From Chamaecyparis obtusa (Eukaryota; Streptophyta; Pinopsida; Cupressales; Cupressaceae): 64,000 nt of DNA. Made by a program: the position numbers and the translations under genes. Every line of letters starts with the position of its first letter. Position 1 is the stretch's first letter. Shown piece after piece: positions 10,333 through 23,149 of this stretch. Location of the stretch: positions 186,001 through 250,000 of the forward strand of contig BSBK01002088.1 of NCBI GenBank assembly GCA_027943335.1. The letters run 5' to 3'. The notes below the pieces were generated by a model that searched no databases, had not been told where the DNA came from, and saw only the letters and a list, made by a program, of their open reading frames with translations.

Positions 10333-12343
10333 TGTTGGCTATTTTTCTTGCACGGGTAAATAACTAGATCATAACCTGATCTCTCCCCTTTGATGCTCTT
10401 TTCCTGGCAAGAGAAATGCTAATTGACAAGGATTAAATCCTTCTTCACTTTGGGCTCCACAGACCCAGGCGGGTGTACCTCACTTCTCTGCTTATGCAAA
10501 TAGATATAAACTAATACAAACACTTAATAAGCAGATTTCACAAATGGATTAAATAGAATAAATAGGTCCTGCAACAAGATTCATAACTGAGATGAACCTC
10601 TATTATGGGAAGCCTACCCACATGCTTAATCTATCTTTCAAACTCAACAACAAAAAGGGATAGTTGATTGATTAAATTGATGCTAGTTTGGCAAATGACT
10701 TCTAACAATAAAGATCAGTGCCTTCAATCTGGGCATGGAGTCAAAACCAGTAAATATAAACCCAAACTACAAACCATGTTTCATTGATTAATATCCCTAC
10801 GTTAATGCCTTACATTAACACATTTCCATCTCTCAATATGAAGAATCATACAAATTCATAGCACTGATTAATTTCCAATCTGCATTTAAGGATTTTACAA
10901 TCCTTCCTTGAAGGATGTCCAAATACAAACAGATACATTCTCCCTTGGAGAAGACAAATTCAATATCCCTTGAACACTGAATTCATACTGAAACTGAAAC
11001 TCAATACAATGAAGACAATTCTTTGAAAACCATACATGCCTTACATGTATTTCGATTTGCAATCAAAGTTACAAACACTTGTATTGAATCTATGACAGAA
11101 AATGAGACACACAGAAACCATTATGCTAGACAATCATAAACCAAAATTGGAACTCAAACTTGCAAAGCTCTGCTCATGCCAAAATATTGGAACCCCTCGA
11201 AATGAAAAGAAACGAGACTAAGAAGAGAAGGGGAAAACACTAGAAAGCATCACCAACTGACACTTGTCAAACTCTAAACTACTCACTGAATGAGTCATGA
11301 AGTCTGGAACAGCAAACCTGATCTGCTCTATCCCCTTGAAAACACATCTTTTCATCCTCTCAAACTGACTGTGAATCACCGGATTGACAAAATAGATATT
11401 TTGAAAATATCTTCCTGGCCCCCCTGAAATGTTCAACTAGAAATATATCATAACCAACAGGACCTACATTGAATCTGACATCAGAAATAGAATCCTCATC
11501 TTCTCACCTTTCCGGTGGTATATAACACTTGATATTCAGGTGAAAAATCAAGCTCCCAGCAATTAAATTCAGTCTATGCTCTGTAACTTAGATTTTTGAA
11601 TTTTTTACATAGTCAAGACTATATAAATTCACATTTATAATTTTGATTTTTTTAAGTTTGAATTTGCACGGGAAGGAAAGGGAGTTTGAATAAAATATTA
11701 TTTTTGGCCTCTTGCAACGGGACCCACCTGACACATGGCAGGCCCGAATTGGCTGGCCTGCCACCTCATCCACCATCTCACCAGAAACACCACATGGCAG
11801 CCAGGCGCATGATCGAAAGGGCCAAATTAGGCCCTTGCAATCATGCGACCACCATTGATGGTCGCACGGATCTCGAGGTCCAAATTCCAAATGTGGGATG
11901 ATTAGTTTTGAATGTTTTAAATCTTTAACTGTGCTTCCTTGCAAAATTATCTGGGCCCACCATGCACACATACCTCTAACCGAGGGGGCCCACCAAGAGC
12001 CTTCATGGCTTTCTTATTTGCAATGCTATGTGAGCGTTGCTGAATATAAACATAAGAAAAATGTCTACCCACTGAATGTGGGATAAACCCTTTTTCATTT
12101 GCTTTATTTGTGCCGCGTGAAGCACTCCCTTTTGCCTGCCTTTCTTTATGCGTGAGGGCCTCCATTTGTACTCAGGCCCTCTCCTCCCTTTTGAAATCAT
12201 AATCATCCCAGTTCAAAGTGCCAAACAACAACAAGTTTGAATCTCGATAAACTTCTCATGCCATAATTTGAATCTCATACATTTGTCATGATGCACAGAA
12301 TATAGGGAATGACACGAGATCATACCCAGGGATGAATCCAACA
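10333..12343 (-). mobile_element. Element B 5' LTR, distant relative of the F LTR
   Basis: It starts TGTTGG next to the primer site and plausibly ends at CCAACA (12338-12343), about 2.0 kb against 2.26 kb for F. Short blocks occur in the same order as in F's LTR: tgacaaggat, then cactttg, then gggtgtacc...cacttctct, then a gatcagtgcctt-like block, then ttggaacccct. A GC-rich patch with catgcgaccacc-type words lies at 11710-11890, where F also has a GC-rich patch. These shared blocks indicate a common LTR ancestor, strongly diverged. Confidence 0.55.
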
Positions 12344-13880
12344 GCACCGACGTGCTCTCCTATGACACCGCTGGCAGTCATCAAACTTCTGCATTTGAAA
12401 CCCCTTTTCAGGGAAGGAAGTCTCAGATAGTTGAATTGAGCTGCAAAATTTGTTTTGTTGAGGAAGGGCACGATGATGGGGATTCATGTTGCACCGCATA
12501 TTAGGCATGATGCTCCTTTCCAAATAGCACAGGGCACTCTTTTCATATTTGGCATAAGGTATCTCCTTTATAAGCTAAAGCATAAGCTTCTAAGTGTTTC
12601 ATGTGGGATGCATCAATTGAACTGGCGATCACTCAAATCATATGCAAAGCATTCACTGTGTATCATGTGAGCTATGCATACATTGCTTTACCCTTTGTTT
12701 GGCAACTACTGTTTGTATTCACTGCATGAGCTAACATATCTTAACAGCATGAGGTGATCCTCCTATCAAATAGTGTGAGGCACCACCATTTTACAAGCAG
12801 CCAAGTATATACACCATTCCTATTTCATTTCACCTTTACCAACATGTACCTTGACTTGTTTTCAAAATGCTTTATGCTGGCTTTGCCTAGAGTCCATTTC
12901 CTTATATGCTGCCTCCTTCATATTTGTGTGGGCTCATTCCTCAATCTGTTAACTCCTTAATTCATTTCGTAGACACACTTTGGTGAATGGAGGACCAACA
13001 TGAAATACATACTTGGGTTTGCCTTCCACATCTCCAAACATGTTCTCCTCTTTCCTACACTGGTCTCTTTCCGTGCAATCCCTTCTCTATGCATAAGACT
13101 CCCCTCTTGATGTGTGAGTGCCTTTCTTTGGTATCTCTATCTTCAGACACATCATCAATTACATGCATATCATTCAGTTTTGGAGAATCCGGCTTTAATA
13201 AATCAAGACTGTCATTTCCTGTAGTCTCCATACATTTTGCATTGAACATTCCAACTCCACCAGCATATTTAGTGACATAAGTAGCATTTGACTGGCATTC
13301 CCTGAATTGTCTAGTGAGTCACCATTCATACTTGCATGAACAGTTCTTCATTATTGGACTCTATAAATAATGCAAAGAGCCTCCATCTTATTTCCTGATG
13401 GGGAGTACCATAGCCATGACTCCCCATCTAATTGACTACCTCTACAATCATAGGTAACTCCATTTTTTGGGTGAACATCCATTCATTTATGCGTAGGTCA
13501 TTACTGATTTGCAATCCCTCCACACGGGCATCAATGTTTGAGTCATTGCACCTGACTCCCTTCATTTGCAGTAAGGCACCATCCACTAGCACGAGGTACC
13601 TATCGCATGAGCTTCCAAGTGTAGTGGTCGCTCACACCTTCACTTACGCTGATCATTGACAGTCTTTTATCCATTTGGTAGCTACACTGGCATTTATATT
13701 GAAAGACAACCTCATGCATGTGAAAATGAGCCTCCATTGTTATGTATTGCAGCACCCTTCTACAATTAACTCTTCCTAGTGGCATTTTACGTGAGCTGGC
13801 TCCATACTATTGTGAGCAGCTCCTTTGTTTATGCACTAAATGTCCTACACAGGAAACTCTCATACAATTGTACGCTGGCA
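12344..13880 (-). other. Element C interior, no recognisable gene
   Basis: About 1.5 kb with only short open frames on both strands and no domain I can identify. It lies between the outer border of B and a PPR fragment and is assigned to the interior of C because C's primer-binding site and LTR lie to the right. Confidence 0.4.
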
Positions 13881-13989
13881 TCATTCACTAGCTTTAACTG
13901 GTGTCTCCATCTTGTATTGCATAAGCATACCATTGGAAAGAACATGCCTCTTTTTATTTGAATGTGAGGCCCCCAAAATTGGTGAGACT

Positions 13990-14350
13990 CCACTTATATT
14001 GAAACGCCTCTTCCATTTCAATTTTTTACTGTGGATTTCAGCAACTCCATTGACAGCATGGCCAGCAAGCATTGCATTCCATGAGACATCATCTTCTTCA
14101 GGCATTTTTTCAAACACTTCTAAGGCATTAGCCATATTTCCACATTTGGCATACCCAAAATGTCAAAAAGGGCACTGGCTATGTATTTGTCTACATTCAA
14201 TTTAGCTTTGATGATGTGGTTGTGAATCTGCTTGCCAAATCTGACTGTTGCCGGGGTAGCACAAATCAAAAAGTGTTACGAAGGTGAATTTGTTGGGCTT
14301 CATGCTTATTTGTAGCATATGAAAGAACAGCTTCAATACCTCTTCACCAA
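13990..14350 (-). pseudogene. PPR (pentatricopeptide repeat) gene fragment inside element C
   Basis: Translation of the minus strand gives PPR motifs in at least two frames: a repeat end (MKPNKFTFVT), a linking part seen only after a frameshift (FGKQIHNHIIKAKLNVDKYI), and NALEVFEKMPEEDDVSWNAM followed by LAGHAVNG. This is the spacing of plant PLS-class PPR proteins, which bind organellar RNA. Only about 1.5-2.5 repeats are left; after VNG the match stops abruptly. Two frameshifts and the lack of any start show it is dead. Its position inside an LTR element suggests capture of host gene sequence, though an insertion next to an old PPR gene cannot be excluded. Confidence 0.8.
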
Positions 14351-14384
14351 TACCTTTTGTTTGCTTAAGACACCTATGCTAGCC

Positions 14385-14643
14385 TTCAAATTGATGGTGA
14401 CTCTCTTTCATGCGTAGGGGATTTTCCATGAGTCATTTTACAACTTCCATATTTCCTATAGAGGCAAACTCACACAGAACCCTGGAAGAATCCACCTTAT
14501 CAATATATGTGTCTAGTGCCTTTTGAGAGACTAACAATAGCTTTATCATTAACTTTATGCTATTTATCTTGATAACCATATTCTAAGCGCTCACTCCATA
14601 ATTGTCTCTCAAAGTAACTATCTTTGCCATCCTTTTATTGACA
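14385..14643 (-). pseudogene. Ankyrin-like gene fragment inside element C
   Basis: The minus strand reads, in one frame with a TAG and a TGA, LRDNYGVSA, a helix ending KLMIKLLLVSQKAL, then VLCEFASIGNMEVVK and LMENP. The pattern of a D-N-x-G-x-S/T-A turn, LL-ending helices and A-x-x-G-N-x-E-V-V-K is that of ankyrin repeats, which mediate protein binding. Only two repeats are visible. It lies about 40 bp upstream of the PPR fragment on the same strand, so two unrelated host motifs sit side by side. The assignment is tentative because two repeats are little evidence. Confidence 0.35.
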
Positions 14644-16300
14644 TCTTGACTCAAGTGAGAAATATAATTAGGTTCTTTCAGAGGAGCAGAGCCAAAAGTA
14701 AAGGATTTCAAGAGAAAAACCAAAATTTCGGCAACAAGATCAAAGCAATTGTGATTTGCCATGTCTGTAGAAATTCAAATTCTCCACATCATCAATTAAA
14801 CCATATGCTCCACATTCCTCAACATACCCAAAATGTGGTCACTTTGATGAAATAAGTCATGGTACATTGGAAATTTAAACCGTTACCCACCCTTTTTATA
14901 CTCCTAGAAAACTGCAAACTACCATCAGCACCATGGTCTGTTCCTATCACGTTGACAGGTTGCCTTTGTTTTACGTTTGAGACCTTTATGACTACATCAA
15001 TCTTTTCACATTAGCTATGGTTGGCCCTTTTATTCTCTTTTTATATTTCCCTTTGCACTCTTTGAATCCAATTCACAATCATACCCAGATAACCGAAATG
15101 CCAAAACAACCCCCCTTGCAACATGCCCAAAATGTACAAGTGGCCTCGGGAACTAGCTTTAAAAACTGACATATTCACCTGACCTGGCCCCGCCACTGAA
15201 CAAGCCCATTCTTTGATACATACTCATCCATCCTACAAAATGGTGTCCCATGACAACAAGCGAGGTGAAAGTCACAAACCTTCAAAGTTGCTCTTTTCAT
15301 TCTGTTCCTGCAAACACTGTCAGAACTTGATAAACTGCATTCGAAATCACCCTGACAAAAATATCAAACAAGGTCTAAGGAGGCTACAAAATGGTACATA
15401 AGTACAGTGAGATGCAAACATCGTGATTCAATCATCATCCCGATCTGGGAGTAAACTGGGCAAAAGATATAGCCCTGTGAAAACTGGTACTTGCAAAGAT
15501 AGCCTCAGAACACAGAAAACCATGGAAACTTAATTTTGGAAATGCCTTCAAAAAGATATCAAATGGATCGTCAGAAAGCTCAAAACTGAACTAGAAGTAA
15601 TATGTCAACTTTGCAATGTAGACCAACAATAATTTCATTGATAAGTTTGACTGGTCAAAAGTTATAAACGAGCAAAGTTAACCTCTGACAAACTGATGCA
15701 CCTCACACTCTTTGCAAACAACAAAAACCGCAAATGGAATCGCATTGGGAAACTCATCGAATGGATTCGTCATGAGCTGCTAACTAACAAGGATGAAGCA
15801 AAAAATGTTTACAATGTAGGGATTTGACCATCACTTTACTTCCAATCACCGGACAAAAGATACAGCTCCACAAACAGGGCCTCTGAGAACAACTAAACAA
15901 TTGCACAAGTGCAAAACCAAGAAAACACCTCCAGAAGGGGATGAATAAATAGGGTCAAAACTGATCACAGGGACCTGAAATTGGAAACATAGAGAGTATG
16001 CAATGTGTACAACAAGATGCCAGGCTCATATTTTCATGACGCTCATCAGAATTCAAGATATTCAATCTCAAAGTATCCCTTCCAGTGACCTTCACACTTA
16101 GCAAATTCTGCATTCAGGACCTCCTAGGAACGAACGGACAAAAACCCATTTCAAGATGCAGGCTAAGGACTCAAAATGACTCAACGGGGTATATGAAAGA
16201 TATCAAATCATTCTCCACTCATTACATGACCTGAAGACACCCTTTTCACATGTGCATTTTGGGCCAAAAGGAGCACTTTAGCAAGCGTTTTACATGGTAC
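14644..16300 (-). repeat. Element C interior with degenerate tandem-like blocks
   Basis: No gene. From about 15450 loosely similar blocks follow each other. 'gggcaaaagatatagccctg' at ~15460 corresponds to 'ggacaaaagatacagctcc' at ~15850 and weakly to 'ggacaaaaacccat' at ~16136, each followed by similar A-rich words. This looks like old tandem duplication, much decayed. 14644-15450 holds nothing I can identify. Confidence 0.4.
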
Positions 16301-16309
16301 CTCAAAATT

Positions 16310-17272
16310 GCATTTTGAGTACCAACAGGATGCTCCTGCATCAGACTCCCCAGGTGTGAAAAGAAGTATGCCTCATACTTTGATGCTAGATGAAATATCT
16401 AAAACCATCTTCATCTTCACCAAAGGCTTCCACTCCAATAGGGACAATATAACCAACATGAAAATCATCCAAATCTACATCCATTTGTCAACCACTAGAA
16501 TATCAACCAGCCAATCAACATGCTCACTCCCAAGAACAAACTGAACATAGTGCCTCACTAACATTCTCTATAGCTGATCACTACCGACAACAACAATATC
16601 CTTGAATGTGAAATCCATGTCACCAACATGTAAGCTCAAATCCACAATAGGAGCAACATGTAAATCCTCAACCATGTCAACCACCAACAGGTCCACATCA
16701 GGAACATACAGATCTGTAGTATCATGTAGATCCTCAACCACATCAACAACTAGTGAATCCACACTAGAAACATCCATATCAACAACATCCATATCACCAA
16801 AATATGGATCATCACCCTTAGCAACCTGATTATCCATGACCAAGTGCTCCACAATTTCCATGTGAGACTCAACCAACTGATCATGAAAACCAACCTCAAT
16901 CATAGCATCAACAAGGTTAGGAAGCTCCACAGAAACATCCATAATTTTATCTGCAAGCTCCACATTAGCCTCCACACATTGATCAACAAAACCAACTTCC
17001 ATCTTGACCTTTCTATGCCCTCTTCTCTCTCGAACAAGTCTTCTAACTGGCCAGACAACTCGCTTCCTGATCGGTAGACTCTAGCTCCATGGTTTCAAGA
17101 TCTCTCAAACTCTCTTATGAAATTTATCCAGAGATGGATCACTCTCAACCATCCTTTCCTTAACTTGATTAGTCAATCTAGCTTCTAACTGAGAAAAATT
17201 CTTTGAAATATTTTTCTCCACTACATCATGGAGTTTTGCAATCATCTTAGGGTCCAATCTTCTTAGAGCCAT
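16310..17272 (-). pseudogene. Orphan acidic ORF of element C
   Basis: It starts at an ATG (17272) about 200 bp downstream of the primer-binding site. The N-terminus (MALRRLDPKMIAKLHDVVEK) is amphipathic and charged and is followed by a basic patch (RRLVRERRGHRK). Then comes a long acidic part rich in Asp and Val, with imperfect repeats around VVDVVEDLHDTTDLYVPDVD and VVDMVEDLHVAP. One frame is kept from 17272 to 16568 with one TGA and one TAG inside. After a TAG at 16568-16570 and one frameshift similar acidic sequence continues to about 16310. No gag, knuckle or pol domain is seen. It takes the place of gag-pol in what otherwise looks like a chromovirus relative. Function unknown. Confidence 0.45.
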
Positions 17273-17334
17273 CTTCCAAGATCTTCACAAACCCTCTGTA
17301 GAAAATCACCAACTAGATCCAACCTTCAACTAGG

Positions 17335-17468
17335 TCCTAGTGAAAACTGCCTCACATTTGGTGCTCTGTCCACACACTCAGGAACAACCTTCACTCTGAA
17401 AAACTCCACCCAAGGTCCTGGTGTAAACTGCCTCACATTCGGTGCTCTGTCCACACACTCAGGAACAA
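17335..17468 (-). repeat. Tandem duplication in the C leader
   Basis: A 53 bp unit containing aactgcctcacatt and gtccacacactcaggaacaa occurs at 17335-17387 and 17416-17468 (81 bp apart). On the minus strand it reads GTTCCTGAGTGTGTGG ... GGCAGTTTACACCAGGACC, clearly similar to the leader of chromovirus H at 55690-55745 (GTTCCTAAGTGTGTAAA ... GGTAGTTTGCACCAGGACC). It links C to H. Confidence 0.85.
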
Positions 17469-17471
17469 TTG

Positions 17472-17484
17472 TGCTCTGATACCA
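17472..17484 (-). promoter_or_regulatory. Element C primer-binding site (initiator Met tRNA type)
   Basis: The minus strand reads TGGTATCAGAGCA, the classic plant site complementary to initiator methionine tRNA, 2 nt from the LTR end TGATGCAG (17487). Confidence 0.9.
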
Positions 17485-17486
17485 CT

Positions 17487-17860
17487 TGATGCAGTGCAAG
17501 GTAGGATAATCCCCAATGGAGATGTCCTAGCCCCCAGGAAATAACCACACAATAGAATATAATAACAATACAGAGATATAGATCCACACAATGCCAATAC
17601 TCATAATAGAATCATCATATTTTCATCCAACATGCCCAGTTGTAAGGCCTTCTGGGTTACGGCCAAATATAATGAAATTACAATAGAAACTCCACAAGAT
17701 CTCACAAGATCCAAACCAAACCCTAGCTAACCATGATCCACACACTAGTACGAAGCCCCAAGGAAGATCTAAACTTGTGCTCGCAAGCCCACCAAGCAAT
17801 CTCCTTGTTTCCCAAGCCGCAGCTACTAGCTCTCCTCAAAAATTGCTCCTCTACCTCTTC
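17487..17860 (-). mobile_element. Duplicated partial LTR (R-U5-like) of element C
   Basis: This 374 bp block is a second copy of 17871-18244, with about 95% identity by eye. It starts TGATGCAG and breaks off at ctctacctcttc, where it joins tctgatacct, a remnant of the primer site, then the full LTR. The extent matches the part of the LTR from just downstream of the TATA box to the U5 end. Apparent ORFs in the two copies (minus, 17723-17971 and 18107-18289) share a peptide only because the DNA is duplicated. Confidence 0.85.
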
Positions 17861-17870
17861 TCTGATACCT

Positions 17871-18770
17871 TGATGTAGTGCAAGGTAGGAGAATCCCTGA
17901 TGGAGATTTCCTAGCCCCCAGCAAATAACCACACAATAGAATATAATAACAATACAGAGATATAGATCCACACAATGCCAATACTCATAATATAATCATC
18001 ATATTTTCATCCAACATGCTTGGTTGTAAGGCCTTCCGAGTTATGGCCAAATATAATGCAATTACAATAGAAACTCCACAAGATCTCGCAAGATCCAAAC
18101 CAAACCCTAGCTAGCCCAAATCCACACACTGGTAGGAACCCCCAAGGAAGATCTAAACTTGTGCTCGCAAGCCCACCAAGCAATCTCCTTGTTTCCCAAG
18201 CCGCAGCTACTAGCTCTCCTAAAAAATCGCTCCTCTACCTCTTCCTCTTCTCCAAGATGGATGAATAATTGCCTAAAGACTTCCCCCACAACCTCTACTT
18301 ATACCAATCTAAGCCACAGGTCAGCCCTAAACATAAATTAAATACAAATACCGAAATTAAATGCCACAAGTCGGCCAACAACAACAATTAAATTCCCAAA
18401 ATTGATGTCTTAGTAAAATCGTGATATCTCCTAACTCCGAATGAATTAGAACTCATGCTTCGAACCGTAGGTAGAAATATAGGCCCTCTTCGATCCCTGA
18501 AATTTGAAGCCTCTAACTCTTTATGGAAAATTACTTATATGGCCTGTAATAGGCACCAAATTCCTAAGCAAGGCCGAGCTCCTCCTAGGCCACGCTGAGC
18601 AACCAAGACCATGCCAAGTTCCATTAAATACATCCAAACCAATTACCCAAGACCCAAGTGGGTTTATCCAACTCTACCAAACCCCTCACATATGAAAATA
18701 AGTTCACATGGCTCCATCAAATCTCCCAAACATGCAGGATAGCCAACTACCCTAGGATGCTCCTGCATCA
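17871..18770 (-). mobile_element. Element C 5' LTR
   Basis: A 900 bp LTR with terminal inverted repeat tgatgtag...ctgcatca. Read on the minus strand it begins TGATGCAGGAGCATCCT, identical over 17 bp to the start of the H LTRs at 54833 and 60320. This plus the shared leader marks C as a relative of H. No 3' LTR was found in the window; B and A occupy the left side of C. Confidence 0.85.
18297..18304 (-). promoter_or_regulatory. Likely TATA box of the C LTR
   Basis: The minus strand reads TATAAGTA. The duplicated R-U5-like block begins at the position corresponding to about 18244, some 50 bp downstream, consistent with transcription starting there. Confidence 0.5.
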
Positions 18771-20262
18771 TTTTCCTTTATTCATCAATAATGAGAAACA
18801 TACTACTTTACTTGAAATCTTACAAAATCCTTTTCTTTTATAACATACATCATATAAAGTTCATGCTTTCCTTTTTCCTTTTTCCTAAGTATAACCATTC
18901 CAAATATATCATTTTGAAATACATTAATGATTACATTACATTCATCTCCTCTTGGGAAGTAAGAATAATTTTGCATCATGAAAGATAAATACAAGTCTTC
19001 ATTCTTCAAAAGCTAGAACATAAGAAAGCATGAATCCTTAAGCATTGCATCTGCAAAAAGGTACCTCGATAAAAACATTTACCACCCAACCACATGGATA
19101 CCAAAAAGGCCCTCTCCCTCATGCTAGGAGATAAATACCAAGGTCCACAAATAAGGGATAGATAGGCCATACCTAGGGTTGGGTAACCTTTGCCAAATAT
19201 AAAATCAAAATGAAGATCAAAGTATATATATTTTTTCCCAAAGGTTCTAAGGCTTGGTAGAAACTCTAAGAAACAACCTAAGTGAGTGTCATTGCATAGC
19301 CCTCACCCCTTGGGATGTCCTAGTACTAGCCACTCTGGGCCCTGGACCCCAAGTAGGCACATGTGGAACTGAATGCCTTTCATACAACAAGTGCCATTCG
19401 ATCGTACCTACACATAGGAACCTTCTCCCACTCCCATCCATAGAATTTACTAGCACTAATGGCATGGGTGAGGCACATATTAATCTTTTTAGTGTTTAAA
19501 CACCTTCCCATAAGTTTTATTTAAAATTATCACTTGTTAAATAACTCTTCAATCAGTTATCCTGATACTAGCCACTTAGGGCCCCGACCACGCATTGAGA
19601 GCCACTCACTTAGTGTTCTTAGATTTTCAACCCTTAACCCACACATCACAAGTACATCATAAAAGAAATAAAACACTTGATAAACACTTAATACATGAAT
19701 TAAAACCAACCATAACACATTTGAGAACTTGCATCAATGAATAGAAAAGGATAGGAGAGTTTAGGGATGTCTAGGAATATATATAAAGTTTACATGAAAT
19801 TCTATATGCAAAACACAATGCTACATCTATGGAAACCTCATGTGTCTGAAATTTTGCTAATTATAAACTTTTGAAATATCAAAATCTAGAAGTTGCATCT
19901 TAACTCCTATGAAGCTTAAACCTATCTCAAACATCCCGGAAGGTACCTAATTTCTTTATACAAGTATAACTTAAAGTATAAGAAATTAAAGTTAAAGTAT
20001 CAAACTTATACTTATACTTGTAAAAATCTTGTCTTCCTCAGTTGAAACTACTTCTTGGTTGACACTAACACTGGTCTTACTTGGTTGTCACTAGCATCAG
20101 ACTTCCTCAATTGACACTAATACCCATCTTCCTCAGTTGACACTAATACCAGTCTTCCTCGGTTGACACTAATATTGGTCTTCCTTGGTTGACACTAATA
20201 TTGGTTTCTCAGTTGACACTAAAATCAGTCTTCCTCAGTTGATTGTCTTCCTCAGTTGAACT
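18771..20262. mobile_element. LTR-like sequence D2 (borders uncertain)
   Basis: No gene. A middle part (19440-19600) resembles 27840-27990, sharing ggcatgggtgaggcaca, a tatta(g/a)-rich stretch, attatcacttgttaaa/attatcacttattaaa and a tagccact word in the same order. Both are flanked by AT-rich DNA. The pair suggests an LTR family present twice in the same orientation; the ends could not be set. C is inserted at its left side. Confidence 0.4.
20031..20262. repeat. 26 bp tandem repeat, about 8-9 units
   Basis: The unit is close to cttcctcagttgacactaat plus 6 bp (accagt/attggt). Units differ by a few substitutions (cagttg, cggttg, tggttg) and some are shortened. It lies in D2, right after an A/T-rich imperfect hairpin (19959-20022). 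Confidence 0.9.
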
Positions 20263-21246
20263 GATTGCCAGAAACTACAGAAATGACCATCAACTCCAGC
20301 TTGTGGGTAAAACTAGGCATTATGGGAACTATGGTTGCCTAATCTGGGCATGACCCATTTGAAATTTCCTAGTTTCCATTCAAAAATGACCATCAACCCA
20401 TCCTATCTATCCAAAAATCTATCCTAGATCTGGATGAAGAAAGGCGGTGCACAAACAGATATGGACCAGTAGGGTTGAAATAATAGTTGTAAATTCTGGA
20501 AGTACTCATGGATATTCTGAAAAGAAAAGGAGATAAAATGAGTATAATAAGGAGTCTAGAGACTCTTTCAAATGTAGAAATATTCATATACATACAATAT
20601 AGGAAATAATTCCATTTAAACATGATCCTACTCTTCAAATCACTAATATAGGAACAATGATATATATAACAAAAACATTATGCAATCTATATCAACAACA
20701 AACATACAGAGAAACATTCAACCAGACTTTCATCATTTCATATCACAAAGGAGAGTTAACTCTTAGGATGGATTCCAACCTGGAGTCCTGTGGAGATTCA
20801 ATTGATGAAGAAAGCTCTGATCCTCTCCAACTCTTCCAGCACTCCAAATCCTTCTAGATGAAATCTCTAGCCTCTACCTGAAACAACCAAACGCGAATCT
20901 CAGAGAATAATGAATCCTCTCCTCACAAATATAATTTTCCTATAGACATAATATTCATCTTATTATCGATTCTTCTCAAATCAACTCCTATCCAACACCC
21001 TTTTTGAACAGGAAATCTTTCCTGTATATAGATTGGAGGAGGTGGTTGCACGGGTAATCCAACCGATGCAACCATCCCAACTATATTAGTTATTTGTTAA
21101 TAATATGGTTTGTAAAACCATTCCTGTGAAGGGATAAACAAATATTATTTAACAAGATTATAGTCTTTGTCTCTTAAATTTAAGGGTGGCAAAATAGATA
21201 ATATTATTTTTAGGATTAATTTACTAATAAACATGGTAAAAGAGTT
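20263..21246. other. No gene; AT-rich intergenic or LTR-derived DNA
   Basis: Only short frames. One GC-richer hairpin (ggttgcac...gatgcaacc, about 21043-21072) follows a tatata word. Nothing else identified. Confidence 0.5.

Positions 21247-23149
<1,903 letters not shown>

Noticed and set aside
16568..16829. Plus-strand Ser/Thr-rich frame opposite the C orphan ORF
   Set aside because: Mirror of the acidic repeat ORF on the element's sense strand.
17723..18289. Two minus-strand frames sharing a Cys/Trp-containing peptide
   Set aside because: They lie in the duplicated LTR block of C; the likeness comes from the DNA duplication and there is no independent sign of coding.
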